Source of the DNA: Pseudomonas sp. Tri1
GTDB lineage: Bacteria > Pseudomonadota > Gammaproteobacteria > Pseudomonadales > Pseudomonadaceae
Assembly: GCF_017968885.1 (NCBI RefSeq)
Contig: NZ_CP072913.1
Location: forward strand, 2,898,001 to 2,962,000
Reading direction: 5' to 3'
DNA length: 64,000 bases
Positions 7,564-17,915 of this stretch are shown in pieces. The notes under the pieces were generated by a model that saw only the letters and a program-made list of their open reading frames with translations, was not told the origin of the DNA and searched no databases. A program made the position numbers and the translations under genes. The stretch's first letter is position 1, and the number at the start of each line of letters is the position of its first letter.

Positions 7564-8493
7564 TCAGCTCGCGCGATCCGTTATCAAGCCTGTTGAAGCA
7601 ACGGCCGTCCCATCCTGCCGAATTTGAGAGAACATCCAATCGACAAAGACCTGCGTTTCGGCCGCGGCGTCCGGGGAAACACCGTAGTAGTAGCGGGTCA
7701 ACGGCAGGCGCAAGGTTGGCAGTGGACAGCTCAGGCGTCCGGTCAACAAGTCTTTGCCCAGCAGCGATGCCGGACACAAGGCCACGCCCAAACCGTCGAC
7801 AGCGGCTTGCAGCACCAGATGCATGTGATCGAACTGCAGGGTTGGCTGGTTGCTCAATCGTTTGATGCCGGCGTGCTTTGCCCACGTCTGCCAATCGCTG
7901 CTACGGGTTCTGCCTGACAACAGCGTGTGCCGGGCCAGATCGTGGACACTGTCCAGCGGCACGCCATGCAGCAGTGACGGGGCGGCGACCAGCAGCAGGT
8001 CGTCTTCCAGCAGGGGCTGGGGTTGGACATCGGGCGACCAGCCGGAATGTCCGCGGCGGATGACCACGTCGAACGTTTCGCCTGATTGATCCGGCGGCTG
8101 TGTGCGGGTGAGCACTTCGGGCTTGATGTCCGGATGGAGTGCCATGAACTCAGGTAACCGTGGGATCAGCCAGCGCACCGCAAAGGAGGGGCGCACGTTG
8201 ATGCTCACCTTGCGCTGGGAAGCACCGCGAGTCAGGGCGGCAGCGGCGTTGGCGATCTGGGTCAGTGCCGCGCTGACCTGTTCGTAAAAGGTTTGCCCCG
8301 CGGGCGTGAGCACGGACTGGCGGGTTCGGCGCTCGAACAGCAACACCCCCAAGCGTTCTTCAAGCAGCTTGATGTGCCGGCTGACGGCGCTGTGGCTGAC
8401 GTGCAGTTCTTCGGCTGCGCGGCTGAAACTCTGGTGGCGAGCGGCAGCGGCGAAGGCACGGACGGCGTTCAATGGGGGGAGGTTGGCAATCAT
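7564..8493 (-). CDS. LysR-family transcriptional regulator (GcvA-like)
   Basis: A 309-residue regulator. The N-terminal winged helix-turn-helix (NAVRAFAAAARHQSFSRAAEELHVSHSAVSRHI, residues about 8-40) is typical of the GcvA/AmpR branch. The rest is a periplasmic-binding-like effector domain. It is divergent from a LysE-family exporter gene at 8601 and is followed by the epoxide hydrolase gene, so the exporter is the likeliest target. The 107-base divergent region holds the promoters. The inducer is unknown. Confidence 0.9.
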   Translation of the reverse strand: MIANLPPLNAVRAFAAAARHQSFSRAAEELHVSHSAVSRHIKLLEERLGVLLFERRTRQSVLTPAGQTFYEQVSAALTQIANAAAALTRGASQRKVSINVRPSFAVRWLIPRLPEFMALHPDIKPEVLTRTQPPDQSGETFDVVIRRGHSGWSPDVQPQPLLEDDLLLVAAPSLLHGVPLDSVHDLARHTLLSGRTRSSDWQTWAKHAGIKRLSNQPTLQFDHMHLVLQAAVDGLGVALCPASLLGKDLLTGRLSCPLPTLRLPLTRYYYGVSPDAAAETQVFVDWMFSQIRQDGTAVASTGLITDRAS

Positions 8494-8600
8494 GTGTCTA
8501 ATTTAGTCACATATGAGGTGCAATTAAAGCGTTTGTCAGCGTTGCGGTGTCACGCCAATCTGCAGGCCGGATCAATGCGCCCTTCAACGTGGAGTGATTA

Positions 8601-9209
8601 ATGGTCAGTTACGGACTTTTTCTGATTCTGGCGACCCTGACGGTGCTCAGCCCAGGCCCGGGTGTGGTGCTGACGATTTCCAATGCCTTGCGTCATGGCT
8701 GGAGCGGTGCGCTGCCGGGTATCTTCGGGATCGCCGCGGGCGCTTTTATCGTGGCGGGTATTTGCGCCAGTAGCCTGGGGTTGGTCCTGGCCGCCTCGGC
8801 GACGGCCTTCACGGTGCTCAAGTACATCGGGGCGCTGTACTTGTTGTACCTGGGCATCAAGATGTGGCGCACCCAGCGTTTCATTCCCGAACTCAACGCC
8901 ACGTCGCCGCGTCCATGGCGGCGATTTATCGAAGCGTTGTCAATTCAGTTGTTGAACCCCAAGGCGGGTTTCTTCTTCCTGGCTGTCTTTCCCCAGTTCA
9001 TCAAGCCGGCGGGTGACTACTACAGCCAGTTTTTCTTGCTGGTGTCGTCTTACAGTTTGCTCGTCGTATTGGTGCATTCCGGTTATGCCCTGACGGCCCA
9101 AGTCGCAAGAGGCTGGCTCTCCACGAGCAAGGGCGCGAGGATTGCTGGCAAGCTGTCGGGGATCACGTTCATGGGTTTCGGCGTGCTGATGGCCTCTGCC
9201 AGCAAGTGA
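8601..9209 (+). CDS. LysE/RhtB-family amino acid exporter
   Basis: A 202-residue membrane protein with about six hydrophobic segments and the LysE-family signature LSPGPGVVLTISNALRHGW near the N-terminus. Family members export amino acids or homoserine lactone-like compounds. It is divergent from the LysR-type regulator at 7564-8493, a common arrangement for inducible exporters. It ends only ten bases from the convergent xylH 3' end. The substrate cannot be assigned. Confidence 0.88.
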   Translation: MVSYGLFLILATLTVLSPGPGVVLTISNALRHGWSGALPGIFGIAAGAFIVAGICASSLGLVLAASATAFTVLKYIGALYLLYLGIKMWRTQRFIPELNATSPRPWRRFIEALSIQLLNPKAGFFFLAVFPQFIKPAGDYYSQFFLLVSSYSLLVVLVHSGYALTAQVARGWLSTSKGARIAGKLSGITFMGFGVLMASASK

Positions 9210-9219
9210 CGCATACGGG

Positions 9220-10356
9220 TCAACGCCGTCCCGTCCGGGTACTCACATCCACCCAAACCGCCAACACCAGGATGCTGCCCTTGACGATCATCTGCCAATA
9301 ACTGTCGACGTCGAGCATGGACATGCCGTTGTCCAGGCTGGTGATGACCAGCGCGCCGAGGAGGGCGCCGTAGACGGTGCCGGAGCCGCCACGCATGGAG
9401 GTGCCGCCGATGAAACAGGCGGCGATGGCGTCGAGTTCGCCCATGTTGCCGGCCGAGGGCGAGCCAGCGGCCAGGCGTGCGGTGTTGACCATGCCAGCGA
9501 GGGCGCACATCACGCCCATGATGCCGAAGATCCACAGTTTCACCGCTTGCACGTTGATGCCCGACAGGCGCGTGGCTTCCATGTTGCTGCCCACCGAGTA
9601 GACGCGGCGGCCGAACACGGTCTGGCTGGTGACGTAGCTGAACACCCCCAGCAGGACCAACAAGAGCAGCACCGGCACCGGGATGCCGTCGTAGCTGTTG
9701 AGGGTATAGACGAACCCGGCCAGCACCGCGCCGATCAACACCACGCGCAATACGTCACGCACCAGTGAGTGCGCCGCCAGGCCATGCAGGGCCCGATTGC
9801 GCCGCTGTTTCCAGGTCAGGAACAGGGTCAGGGCGAACAGCAGGATGCCGAGCCCGGTCCCGACTGTATGTGGCAAGTAACCTTGGCCGACGTAGACCAG
9901 CTCCGGTGACACCGGGGCAATGGTGGTGCCGCCAGTCACCCCCAGTAGGATGCCGCGAAAGGCGAGCATGCCGCCCAGGCCGACAATGAACGATGGGATG
10001 CGCAGGTAGGCGGTCATGTAGCCGTTGCCCAAGCCAATCACCAAACCGCACAAGGCGACCAGGCTCAGGTTCGCCAGCAACGGAATGTGATAGACCACGT
10101 CGAGAATCGCCGCCAGGCCACCGAGCAGCCCCAGCAATGAACCCACCGACAGATCGATCTCGCCGCTGATGATCACCAGCACCATGCCGCAGGCGAGGAT
10201 TCCGGTGATGGACATCTGCCGCAGCAGGTTGGAGAGGTTGCGCGGGGTCACGAACCCGCCGTCGGTCTGCCAGCTGAAGAACAGCCAGATCACCGCCACG
10301 GCGATCACCAGGGCGAGCATTTTATAGCGGCTGAAAAGTTGTTTGACCTGATTCAT
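9220..10356 (-). CDS. xylH: D-xylose ABC transporter permease
   Basis: A 378-residue inner-membrane permease of the ribose/xylose (BPD_transp_2) family with about ten hydrophobic segments. Conserved features include ISGEIDLSVGSLLG and VYSVGSNMEATRLSGI. It forms the membrane channel of the xylose importer with XylG and XylF. It starts one base after the xylG stop. Specificity for xylose is assigned from its position in an operon with xylF and near xylA and xylR. Confidence 0.93.
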   Translation of the reverse strand: MNQVKQLFSRYKMLALVIAVAVIWLFFSWQTDGGFVTPRNLSNLLRQMSITGILACGMVLVIISGEIDLSVGSLLGLLGGLAAILDVVYHIPLLANLSLVALCGLVIGLGNGYMTAYLRIPSFIVGLGGMLAFRGILLGVTGGTTIAPVSPELVYVGQGYLPHTVGTGLGILLFALTLFLTWKQRRNRALHGLAAHSLVRDVLRVVLIGAVLAGFVYTLNSYDGIPVPVLLLLVLLGVFSYVTSQTVFGRRVYSVGSNMEATRLSGINVQAVKLWIFGIMGVMCALAGMVNTARLAAGSPSAGNMGELDAIAACFIGGTSMRGGSGTVYGALLGALVITSLDNGMSMLDVDSYWQMIVKGSILVLAVWVDVSTRTGRR

Positions 10357-11913
10357 CTACGCGGACTTCCGATCATTATTGTTATGGCCATCGGGCTGGC
10401 TGAGTGCGGCGGCGAGCACCTGTTCCTGGGTGAGTTCGTGGTTGATGAAGTCGCCGCGCAACTGGCCTTCGCCGATCACCAGCACGCGGTCGGATACCCC
10501 CAGCACTTCGGCCAGTTCCGAGGAGACCATGATGATCGACACGCCTTCGGCCGCCAGCGCGCCCATCAGCTTGTAGATTTCATATTTGGCGCCGACATCC
10601 ACGCCGCGGGTGGGCTCATCGAGAATCAGCACGCGGGGTTTGGTCAGCAGCATCTTCGCCAGCACGGCTTTTTGCTGGTTGCCGCCGGAAAGGCTGGTGA
10701 TCGGCAAGAACGGGCTCGCGGTCTTGAGGTGCATGCGCGAGATTTCCTTGTCGATGCTGCCCAGTTCGGCTTCGGCGTCGATGCGGGTCATTTTCGAGTA
10801 GTTGTCCAGCACGGCCAGGGTGATGTTCTGGCCCACCCCCAGGTCGGGAATGATGCCTTGTCGCTTGCGGTCTTCAGGAACCATGCACAGGCCGGCGCGG
10901 ATCGACTTGAGCGGCGTGCGCGTGTCGATTTGTTGGCCGTTGAGCCAGACTTCGCCTTCGTAGCGGCCGGGGTAGGCGCCGAACAGCGCCGATACCAGTT
11001 CCGTGCGACCGGCGCCGACCAGCCCGGCAATGCCAAGGATTTCCCCGCGCTTGAGCACGAACGAAATGTCGTCGACCCGTTTGCGCTTGGGGTTGTCGAC
11101 GTCGTAGCAGGTGAAGTGGCGCGCCTCGAATATCACCTCGCCGATGTCATGGGGTTCGGTGGGGTAGAGGTTGCTCATTTCCCGTCCGACCATCTGGGTG
11201 ATGATCTTCGGAATATCCATCTCGGTCATGGCGGTGGTGGCGATGTGTTTGCCATCGCGGATCACCGAAATGGTGTCGCACACGGCCGCCACTTCATCGA
11301 GCTTGTGGGAGATGTAGACGCAGGCAACGCCTTTGGCCTTGAGGTCGCGGATGATGTCCAGCAGCACCTCGATTTCCGAGCGGGTCAGGGCCGAGGAGGG
11401 CTCGTCGAGGATCAGCAGCCGTGCTTGCTTGTTCAGCGCCTTGGCGATTTCCACCAGTTGCTGGTAACCACCGCCGTACTGGGAAACCGGTAGCGAGACG
11501 TTCATGTCCGGCACTTTGAGTTCACGCATCAGGGCTTCGGCGCGATGGATCATCGCCGGGTAGTTCATGCGACCGCCGGGCAGCGTCAGCTCGTGGCCCA
11601 TGAAGATGTTTTCGGCCACCGACAGGTCGGGGACCAAGGTCAATTCCTGGTGAATGATGACGATCCCGGCGGCTTCGGTTTCGCTGATGGACTGCGCCTT
11701 GAGCGGCTGGCCGTCCCAGAGGATTTCACCGTCCCAGGTGCCGTAGGGATAGACCGCCGAGAGAACTTTCATCAGCGTCGATTTGCCAGCGCCGTTCTCG
11801 CCGCACAGGCCGACGCATTCCCCCGGCCGGACCTTGATGTCGATGCCATTCAGGGCTTTGACACCGCCGAAGGTTTTGACGATGCCGTTCATTTGCAACA
11901 GGTAGTCGGACAT
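10357..11913 (-). CDS. xylG: D-xylose ABC transporter ATP-binding protein
   Basis: A 518-residue protein with two tandem ATP-binding cassettes. The first Walker A reads [12 protein letters not shown] and the first Walker B ends [11 protein letters not shown]; the second cassette has [10 protein letters not shown], signature LSGGNQQKA and [11 protein letters not shown]. This duplicated form is typical of sugar importers of the XylG/RbsA type. The start at 11913 ([10 protein letters not shown]) is preferred over a start nine codons upstream because homologues begin there. It powers uptake through XylH. Confidence 0.94.
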   Translation of the reverse strand: MSDYLLQMNGIVKTFGGVKALNGIDIKVRPGECVGLCGENGAGKSTLMKVLSAVYPYGTWDGEILWDGQPLKAQSISETEAAGIVIIHQELTLVPDLSVAENIFMGHELTLPGGRMNYPAMIHRAEALMRELKVPDMNVSLPVSQYGGGYQQLVEIAKALNKQARLLILDEPSSALTRSEIEVLLDIIRDLKAKGVACVYISHKLDEVAAVCDTISVIRDGKHIATTAMTEMDIPKIITQMVGREMSNLYPTEPHDIGEVIFEARHFTCYDVDNPKRKRVDDISFVLKRGEILGIAGLVGAGRTELVSALFGAYPGRYEGEVWLNGQQIDTRTPLKSIRAGLCMVPEDRKRQGIIPDLGVGQNITLAVLDNYSKMTRIDAEAELGSIDKEISRMHLKTASPFLPITSLSGGNQQKAVLAKMLLTKPRVLILDEPTRGVDVGAKYEIYKLMGALAAEGVSIIMVSSELAEVLGVSDRVLVIGEGQLRGDFINHELTQEQVLAAALSQPDGHNNNDRKSA

Positions 11914-11989
11914 GGCGAGGGCTCGTGAAAAAAGGCTCACTCAAAGCAGGGGGGCGGCCGTGGGCCAGACATCCCCTCGATCCAGTCAG

Positions 11990-12090
11990 TCCTCTGTGGG
12001 AGCGAGCTTGCTCGCGATAGCGGTGGTTCAGCTTGCATCAATATTGGATGTGCTGCCGCCATCGCGAGCAAGCTCGCTCCCACAGGGACT
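11990..12090. repeat. Inverted pair of REP-like elements between xylF and xylG
   Basis: GTGGGAGCGAGCTTGCTCGC (about 11997-12016) and its inverted partner GCGAGCAAGCTCGCTCCCAC (about 12063-12082) lie about 46 bases apart. Placed inside the operon, between xylF and xylG, the pair could form hairpins that hold back downstream transcription or protect the xylF message, giving more binding protein than transporter. Confidence 0.8.
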
Positions 12091-12111
12091 TTGCTTGATT
12101 GACTGGTTAGG

Positions 12112-13113
12112 TCACTGCCCGGCGATCTGCGCCTTGGTGTAGAACCCGTCCTTTTCCAGCAGGTCGATGTTGTCCTTGGTCAGCGGTGTCGGCGTGAGCA
12201 GGATGGTGTCGACTTTTTTGCTGCCATTGTCGTATTGCGAACTGAAGCTGGGTTTCTCGTTCCGCGCCAGTTGCACCGAGAGCTTGGCGGCTTCGGAGGC
12301 GATCAGTTTCAGCGGCTTGTAGACGGTCATGGTCTGGGTGCCATCGATCACCCGCTTGACCGCTGCCAGGTCGGCGTCCTGGCCGGAGATCGGTACCTTG
12401 CCGGCCATTTTCTGCGCGGCCAGGGCCTGGATCGCGCCGCCGGCGGTGGCGTCGTTGGAGGCGACGATGCCATCGATTTTGTTGTCGTTGCGGGTCAGGG
12501 CGTTTTCCACGATGCTCAGGGCTTCGGTAGGGTTCCACTCCTTCACCCACTGCTGGCCGACAATCTTGATGTCACCCTTGTCGATGGCCGGTTGCAGCAC
12601 CTTCATCTGGCCTTCGCGCAGGACCTTGGCGTTGTTGTCCGTGGGGGCACCACCGAGCAGGAAGTAATTGCCCTTGGGCGCGGCCTTGAGCACGCCGCTG
12701 GCCTGCATCTCGCCGACTTTTTCGTTATCGAAGGAGATGTAGGCGTCGATGTCGGCATTGAGGATCAGGCGGTCATAGGACACCACCTTGATCCCGGCCT
12801 TCTTGGCTTCAGCGACGGCGTTGGTCAGTACGGTGGCGTTGAACGGCACGATGACGATCACGTCGACGCCGCGGGAAATGAGGTTTTCGATCTGGGATAT
12901 CTGCTTCTGCTCGTTAGCGTCGGCCGACTGCACGAAGACCTTGGCGTCGAGTTTTTCCGCCGCCGCGACGAAGTAGTCGCGATCCCGCGACCAGCGCTCC
13001 AGACGCAGGTCATCGATGGAAAAACCGATCTTGGGGTGGGCCGCGTCGGCCATGACCGGAAGCGAGAGCAGGGCCAGGGCGCCGGCAAGTAATGTGCGTT
13101 GTATTTTTTTCAT
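12112..13113 (-). CDS. xylF: D-xylose ABC transporter periplasmic binding protein
   Basis: A 333-residue secreted binding protein. It opens with a clear signal peptide (MKKIQRTLLAGALALLSLPV, cleavage probably after MADA). The mature part has the peripla_BP_4 fold and segments such as KIGFSIDDLRLERWSRDRD and SGQDADLAAVKR. It captures xylose in the periplasm for XylGH. The start at 13113 has AAAGGACGCACCACA upstream; an open frame extending 45 codons further up is noncoding leader. It follows xylA by 146 bases. Confidence 0.94.
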   Translation of the reverse strand: MKKIQRTLLAGALALLSLPVMADAAHPKIGFSIDDLRLERWSRDRDYFVAAAEKLDAKVFVQSADANEQKQISQIENLISRGVDVIVIVPFNATVLTNAVAEAKKAGIKVVSYDRLILNADIDAYISFDNEKVGEMQASGVLKAAPKGNYFLLGGAPTDNNAKVLREGQMKVLQPAIDKGDIKIVGQQWVKEWNPTEALSIVENALTRNDNKIDGIVASNDATAGGAIQALAAQKMAGKVPISGQDADLAAVKRVIDGTQTMTVYKPLKLIASEAAKLSVQLARNEKPSFSSQYDNGSKKVDTILLTPTPLTKDNIDLLEKDGFYTKAQIAGQ

Positions 13114-13259
13114 TGTGGTGCGTCCTTTTATTGTTGTTTGAAAGACACTGCCTGACGATGAGCGTGGTGCGGATAGAACTGTAGAGACTCCCGGGGCGCC
13201 GCGGGCAGAGATTTGTCGCGAGAATGTAACAGCCTCTGCGCTGCGCACGCCGTCGGTTG

Positions 13260-14576
13260 TCAGGGGTAGATGAACCGGTTGACCACGTTTTCGAGCATCT
13301 CCTGCCGACCGCTGACGGCCTGGGGATTGAGTTCGTTGGCGAAGGCATGTTCGGCCAGTGACGCGAGACTGAACTCGCCCGCCAGCACCGCCTGGCCAAA
13401 TGGCTGTTGCCAGCCGGCGTAGCGTTGATCCTTGAATCGCTGGAGTTGATCGTCCTGCACCATGGCCGCCGCGCGCTCCAGGGCCAGGGCGAGGACGTCC
13501 ATGGCGCCGATGTGGCCGTGGAACAGGTCTTGTTCGTCGCTACTCTGGCGGCGGACCTTGGAGTCGAAGTTGAACCCGCCGTTGGTGAAACCACCGGCCT
13601 TGAGGATCTCGTAGGTGGCCAGGGTCATCTCTTCGACGCTGTTGGGGAACTGGTCGGTGTCCCAGCCGTTCTGCGGATCGCCACGGTTGGCGTCGATGCT
13701 GCCGAAGATCCCCAACGAGACGGCGGTGGCGATCTCGTGGTGGAAGCTGTGCCCGGCCAATGTCGCGTGGTTGGCCTCGATGTTGACCTTGATCTCGTTT
13801 TCCAGGCCGTACTGTTGCAGGAAGCCGAACACCGTGGCGCTGTCGTAATCGTACTGGTGCTTGGTCGGCTCTTGGGGCTTGGGTTCGATCAGCAGGTCGC
13901 CCTTGAAGCCGATCTTGTGCTTGTGCTCGACCACCATGCGCATGAAGCGGCCGAGTTGTTCGCGCTCGCGCTTGAGGTCGGTGTTGAGCAGGGTTTCGTA
14001 ACCTTCACGGCCGCCCCACAATACGTAGTTGGAGCCTTTGAGGCGTTGGGTGGCGTTCATGGCGCTGAACACCTGCGCAGCCGCGCAGGCGAACACCTGC
14101 GGGTCCGGGTTGCTGGCGGCGCCGGCGGCAAAACGCGGGTTGCTGAAGCAATTGGCGGTGCCCCACAGCAGCTTGACCCCTGTCTGTTCTTGATGGCGCT
14201 CCAGGTGGTCGACCATCTGTGCGAAGTGGTTGCGGTACTCCTTCAGCGAATGGCCTTCCGGGGCGACATCGGTGTCGTGGAAGCAGTAGTAGTCGATGCC
14301 CAGTTTGGAGAAGAACTCGAAGGCCGCTTCGGCCTTGCCGATAGCCAGCTCCATCGGGTCCCCGCTGCGCTGCCACGGGCGCTTGAAGGTGCCGGCGCCG
14401 AACACATCGGAGCCCGGCCAGACAAAGGTATGCCAATAACAGACCGCCATGCGCAGGTGCTCGCGCATGGGTTTGCCGAGTACCAGCTTGTCGGCGTCGT
14501 AGTGGCGGAAGGCAAGGGGCGAGTGGCTGGTGGGGCCTTCGTAGCGAATCTTGTCGACACCGGGGAAGTACGGCAT
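13260..14576 (-). CDS. xylA: Xylose isomerase
   Basis: A 438-residue TIM-barrel enzyme that converts D-xylose to D-xylulose with two divalent metals. Hallmarks include [12 protein letters not shown] (catalytic His), [26 protein letters not shown] (metal-binding Glu) and FDSKVRRQS. The length matches the class II isomerases. It heads the xylA-xylF-xylG-xylH unit and is divergent from xylR. No xylulokinase gene is in the window. Confidence 0.96.
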   Translation of the reverse strand: MPYFPGVDKIRYEGPTSHSPLAFRHYDADKLVLGKPMREHLRMAVCYWHTFVWPGSDVFGAGTFKRPWQRSGDPMELAIGKAEAAFEFFSKLGIDYYCFHDTDVAPEGHSLKEYRNHFAQMVDHLERHQEQTGVKLLWGTANCFSNPRFAAGAASNPDPQVFACAAAQVFSAMNATQRLKGSNYVLWGGREGYETLLNTDLKREREQLGRFMRMVVEHKHKIGFKGDLLIEPKPQEPTKHQYDYDSATVFGFLQQYGLENEIKVNIEANHATLAGHSFHHEIATAVSLGIFGSIDANRGDPQNGWDTDQFPNSVEEMTLATYEILKAGGFTNGGFNFDSKVRRQSSDEQDLFHGHIGAMDVLALALERAAAMVQDDQLQRFKDQRYAGWQQPFGQAVLAGEFSLASLAEHAFANELNPQAVSGRQEMLENVVNRFIYP

Positions 14577-14640
14577 GGCGATTTCCTTATTGTTCTTGGC
14601 GGTGTCTCGATACTAACGCCGGGCCTGTGGCTGCTGATTA

Positions 14641-14671
14641 TGAAAATCACCAACGGGTAGTTCGATTTTGA
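14641..14671. promoter_or_regulatory. Possible XylR operator in the xylA-xylR intergenic region
   Basis: TGAAAATC and GATTTTGA form an imperfect inverted repeat spaced 15 bases, between the divergent xylA and xylR starts. Position and symmetry suit a regulator site, but no consensus was matched, so this is only a candidate. Confidence 0.3.
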
Positions 14672-14729
14672 GTATTGAGGTTCGACGTTGCGAGGCCTAG
14701 TCTGTTTGCACCGGCTTAGGGTAAAACCA

Positions 14730-15917
14730 ATGAAAACCGTCCCCCCCGTCCACCGCATTGCGCTGTTGTTCAACGGCAGCAAGATCTACGACCGTGGCAT
14801 CATCAGCGGTATCGGCAACTACCTGAGCAGCACCCGAGCGTCCTGGGATTTGTTTCTCGAGGAGGATTTTCTCTGTCGCTTGAAAGGGATCGAACGCTGG
14901 CAGGGCGACGGGATCATCGCCGACTTCGACGACCCGCTGATCGGCGAGGCGCTGGCCGGGATCAAATTGCCGGTCGTGGCGGTGGGGGGGTCTTATCAGG
15001 ATGCCCGCGCCTATCCCAAGGGTATTCCCTATGTTGCCACTGACAATGACGCGTTGATGAAATTGGCTTATGAGCACCTGATCGAGGCCGGATTGACACG
15101 CTTTGCCTGTTTCAGCCTGCCTGAAGCACAGGCCAACCGTTGGGCTCAGGAACGGGAAAAAGCCTTTCGCCGGTTGGTGCAGCGCGATGGCCTGCACGTC
15201 GAGGTCTATCGCGGCATGGGCACCAGCGCGCCACTCTGGGACAGCGCCGTCGAGCAACAGATCGCCTGGCTGCAAAGCCTGCCCAAACCCATCGGTATCA
15301 TCGCCGTGAGTGACGCCCGTGCCCGGCAGCTGCTGCAGGCCTGCCTGACCGCCGGCATCGCCGTACCCGAGCAGGTGGCGTTGATTGGTATCGACAACGA
15401 TCCGCTGACCCGCAGCCTGACGCGGGTGCCGTTGAGTTCGGTGATCCAAGGCACCGAAACCATGGGCCGCACCGCCGCGCGCCTGCTTCATCAGATGCTG
15501 CACGGCATGCCCTCCACCGGCACACAGGTGCTGATTCCTCCTGACGCGATCAACGTGCAAGCCTCGAGCCTGCATCAACCGTTGGGCAATCCCTATGTCA
15601 TGCAAGCGCTGCTGTTCATCCGCCAATACGCCTGCCAGGGCATCAAGACTGCCCAGGTGGCCGCGTATGTGGGGGTGTCGCGCTCATCGCTGGAGTCGCA
15701 CTTTCGCAAGGCGCGTGGCTGCAGCGTGCACGACGAAATCCTGCGCTTCAAACTGGCGGCGGCCGCCAGCGGACTGGAAAACACCGACTCGCCGATTGCC
15801 GACATCGCCCAGAATTGCGGTTTCAAATCGGCGCAGTACCTGCACACGGTGTTCCGCCGCGAGTTCGGCTGCACGCCGAGGGAGTATCAGCAGGGGGCTA
15901 ACGCAGCGACTCACTGA
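14730..15917 (+). CDS. xylR: Xylose operon regulator, AraC family with sugar-binding domain
   Basis: A 395-residue activator. Residues about 5-270 form a LacI/PBP-I-like sugar-binding domain (HRIALLFNGSKIYDRGIISG matches XylR openings). The C-terminal 100 residues hold two AraC-type helix-turn-helix motifs (VAAYVGVSRSSLESHFRKAR and IAQNCGFKSAQYLHTVFRRE). The start at 14730 aligns with homologues; the frame runs 14 codons further up. In the family, xylose binding allows activation of xylA and xylF promoters; the divergent arrangement supports that here. Confidence 0.92.
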   Translation: MKTVPPVHRIALLFNGSKIYDRGIISGIGNYLSSTRASWDLFLEEDFLCRLKGIERWQGDGIIADFDDPLIGEALAGIKLPVVAVGGSYQDARAYPKGIPYVATDNDALMKLAYEHLIEAGLTRFACFSLPEAQANRWAQEREKAFRRLVQRDGLHVEVYRGMGTSAPLWDSAVEQQIAWLQSLPKPIGIIAVSDARARQLLQACLTAGIAVPEQVALIGIDNDPLTRSLTRVPLSSVIQGTETMGRTAARLLHQMLHGMPSTGTQVLIPPDAINVQASSLHQPLGNPYVMQALLFIRQYACQGIKTAQVAAYVGVSRSSLESHFRKARGCSVHDEILRFKLAAAASGLENTDSPIADIAQNCGFKSAQYLHTVFRREFGCTPREYQQGANAATH

Positions 15918-15929
15918 TTCGCACCGTGG

Positions 15930-16781
15930 TCAGCGAGAGAGAAGCGCCGACAATACTTCTTTCAAACCAACATGTCCTTTGCGTGGAATACCTTCGAAGC
16001 GAATCCAGCCTTCATTGAAGCCATGGAGCATCTGGATGCGCGGATTGGGGTTGCTCATGCCTTGAGAACGGAACAGTGCCTCCCAGGTATCGCTGGGTAC
16101 CACTTCCATTTTCACGGGTTTATCCAGCAGCTGCGAAAAAGCAGCGGCGATGTCATTGGGCGTAACCGGGTGCTCGGATTCCAGCTCGACGATTCGCTTG
16201 CCGTACCACTCTTCCTGCAGCAGTTCGGCGCTTACCCTGCCGACGTCGGCTGTAGCGATCATGGGAACTGGCTTATCCAGTGGCTGGAGGAAGCTCGGGA
16301 TCACGCCGCTGCTCTTGGCGGGCTCGATGTCCCACAGGCTGTTTTCCAAGAACCAGGCAGGGCGCAGGAACGTGATGGGCAGGTCCAGCGTGCCAAAACT
16401 CTGTTCGAGGATTTGAAGCTGGTTCAGCAGATTTGGTTGACCTGCCTGGGCGCCAATCGTGGAAATGCACAGCACCTTTTCCGGCCGGGTTGTCTCAAGC
16501 GCTGTGCGCAGGTTTTCGATGATCTGGCGTGTCTCCGCAAAGCCTTCGGAAGGATCGAAGTTGGCAGGCAACAGGATGAACACGCCAGTACTGGCACTGA
16601 AGGCAGGGATCAGTGTGCTGATGTCATTAGCGTCAGCAATTGCGACTTCGCAACCTTTCGCGGCCCACGCTTTGCCTTTCTCAGCATCACGCACGACAAC
16701 TTTGACTCGCTTGTCTGCACCCAGCAGGTTGCGAGCAACTTCGGCACCTACCTGACCCGTAACACCCATAACCGTATACAT
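15930..16781 (-). CDS. NmrA-family NAD(P)-binding protein
   Basis: A 283-residue atypical short-chain dehydrogenase. The nucleotide-binding motif VMGVTGQVGAEVARNLL lies at the N-terminus, and the body has the NmrA-like pattern (FLRPAWFLENSLWD). Such proteins act as NADPH-quinone oxidoreductases or as redox sensors. The start at 16781 follows AAGAGGAATTGGT, a good ribosome site. It is divergent from a LysR-type regulator at 16893 that probably controls it. No specific substrate can be named. Confidence 0.85.
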   Translation of the reverse strand: MYTVMGVTGQVGAEVARNLLGADKRVKVVVRDAEKGKAWAAKGCEVAIADANDISTLIPAFSASTGVFILLPANFDPSEGFAETRQIIENLRTALETTRPEKVLCISTIGAQAGQPNLLNQLQILEQSFGTLDLPITFLRPAWFLENSLWDIEPAKSSGVIPSFLQPLDKPVPMIATADVGRVSAELLQEEWYGKRIVELESEHPVTPNDIAAAFSQLLDKPVKMEVVPSDTWEALFRSQGMSNPNPRIQMLHGFNEGWIRFEGIPRKGHVGLKEVLSALLSR

Positions 16782-16892
16782 ACCAATTCCTCTTGAAGAG
16801 CGACCTGTTGCCGCTATGGGTGAATTATTGCGCTGGCTCCAAGCTTTCTTCGATATCATGAGTCGCATTGCGTATATGACGGAGAATCATTA

Positions 16893-17798
16893 ATGAGCTT
16901 CGACGGGCGCTTGGTCAGCGGTATGGGCGTACTCTCGGCGGTGGTCGATAGCGGAAGTTTCGTCAAGGCTGCGGATGCACTGGATATGACTCAGTCCGGG
17001 GTCAGCAGGGCAGTCGCGCGTCTCGAAGCGAGACTGGGAATTCGCTTATTCGACCGGACTACTCGCTCGGTGAAGCTCACAGATGAAGGACGCCGCCTTT
17101 ACGAAGAAATAGCGCCATTGCTCGCCGGATTGGAGGAGGCGGCGACGGTCGCATCTGGCAGTGCTACGGCTGTACGGGGACGGCTCAGGGTCAATGTTGA
17201 CCCGTATTTCTCCAGGCTGATCCTGGCGCCCGCGCTTGGCAGCTTCATGGCAACCTACCCCGCGATCGAGCTGGATCTAGTGACCCGTGAGCAGATGGGG
17301 GACCTGGTGGCCGATGGCGTTGACCTGGCTGTGCGCTTTGGCGAGCAACCTTCCTCTTCACTGATCGGCAGGCAGTTGCTGCAAACTCGGGTGCTTACCG
17401 TCGCGTCCCCGGCTTACCTGGAAAAACACGGTCGTCCGCTGCATCCGTCCGAGCTTGAGCGCGCGGAGCATGTATGCGTGGACTTTCGAAATCCTCAAAC
17501 AGGCAAGCCTTTCATTTGGGAATTCCATCGAGGTGCCGAGCGTTTGAGTGTCAAAACGCACGGAAGACTGATGGTCAATGATGTAGGCACCATGCACCGA
17601 ATCTGTGAGGAAGGTCATGCCGTTGCCCAGGTGTTGGAATTGGGGCTAGACGCGGCCCTACGTGAAGGAAGGCTCATCGAACTCTTTCCGGATTGGCCTG
17701 ATGAATATTTTCCGCTCTACGCTTTGTACCCTTCAAGGCACTTGCCGCCGGCCAAGGTGCGAGCGTTCCTAGAGTTTGTGGTGGCGCTCAGCCGATAA
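16893..17798 (+). CDS. LysR-family transcriptional regulator
   Basis: A 301-residue regulator with an N-terminal winged helix-turn-helix (SFVKAADALDMTQSGVSRAVARLEARLGIRLFDR) and a substrate-binding domain. It belongs to the large DhcR/YafC-like group. The 111-base divergent region shared with the NmrA-family gene makes that gene its likely target. Effector unknown. Confidence 0.9.
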   Translation: MSFDGRLVSGMGVLSAVVDSGSFVKAADALDMTQSGVSRAVARLEARLGIRLFDRTTRSVKLTDEGRRLYEEIAPLLAGLEEAATVASGSATAVRGRLRVNVDPYFSRLILAPALGSFMATYPAIELDLVTREQMGDLVADGVDLAVRFGEQPSSSLIGRQLLQTRVLTVASPAYLEKHGRPLHPSELERAEHVCVDFRNPQTGKPFIWEFHRGAERLSVKTHGRLMVNDVGTMHRICEEGHAVAQVLELGLDAALREGRLIELFPDWPDEYFPLYALYPSRHLPPAKVRAFLEFVVALSR

Positions 17799-17915
17799 TA
17801 GGATCAATGATTTAGCGTCATCGACTATCTAACGAATACACTACGCAGGTATGGATTGGTGCTGGATAGGGCTGCGGCAAGGCGCTGGCTCATCGACTTA
17901 TTAGGGAAGCATTGA

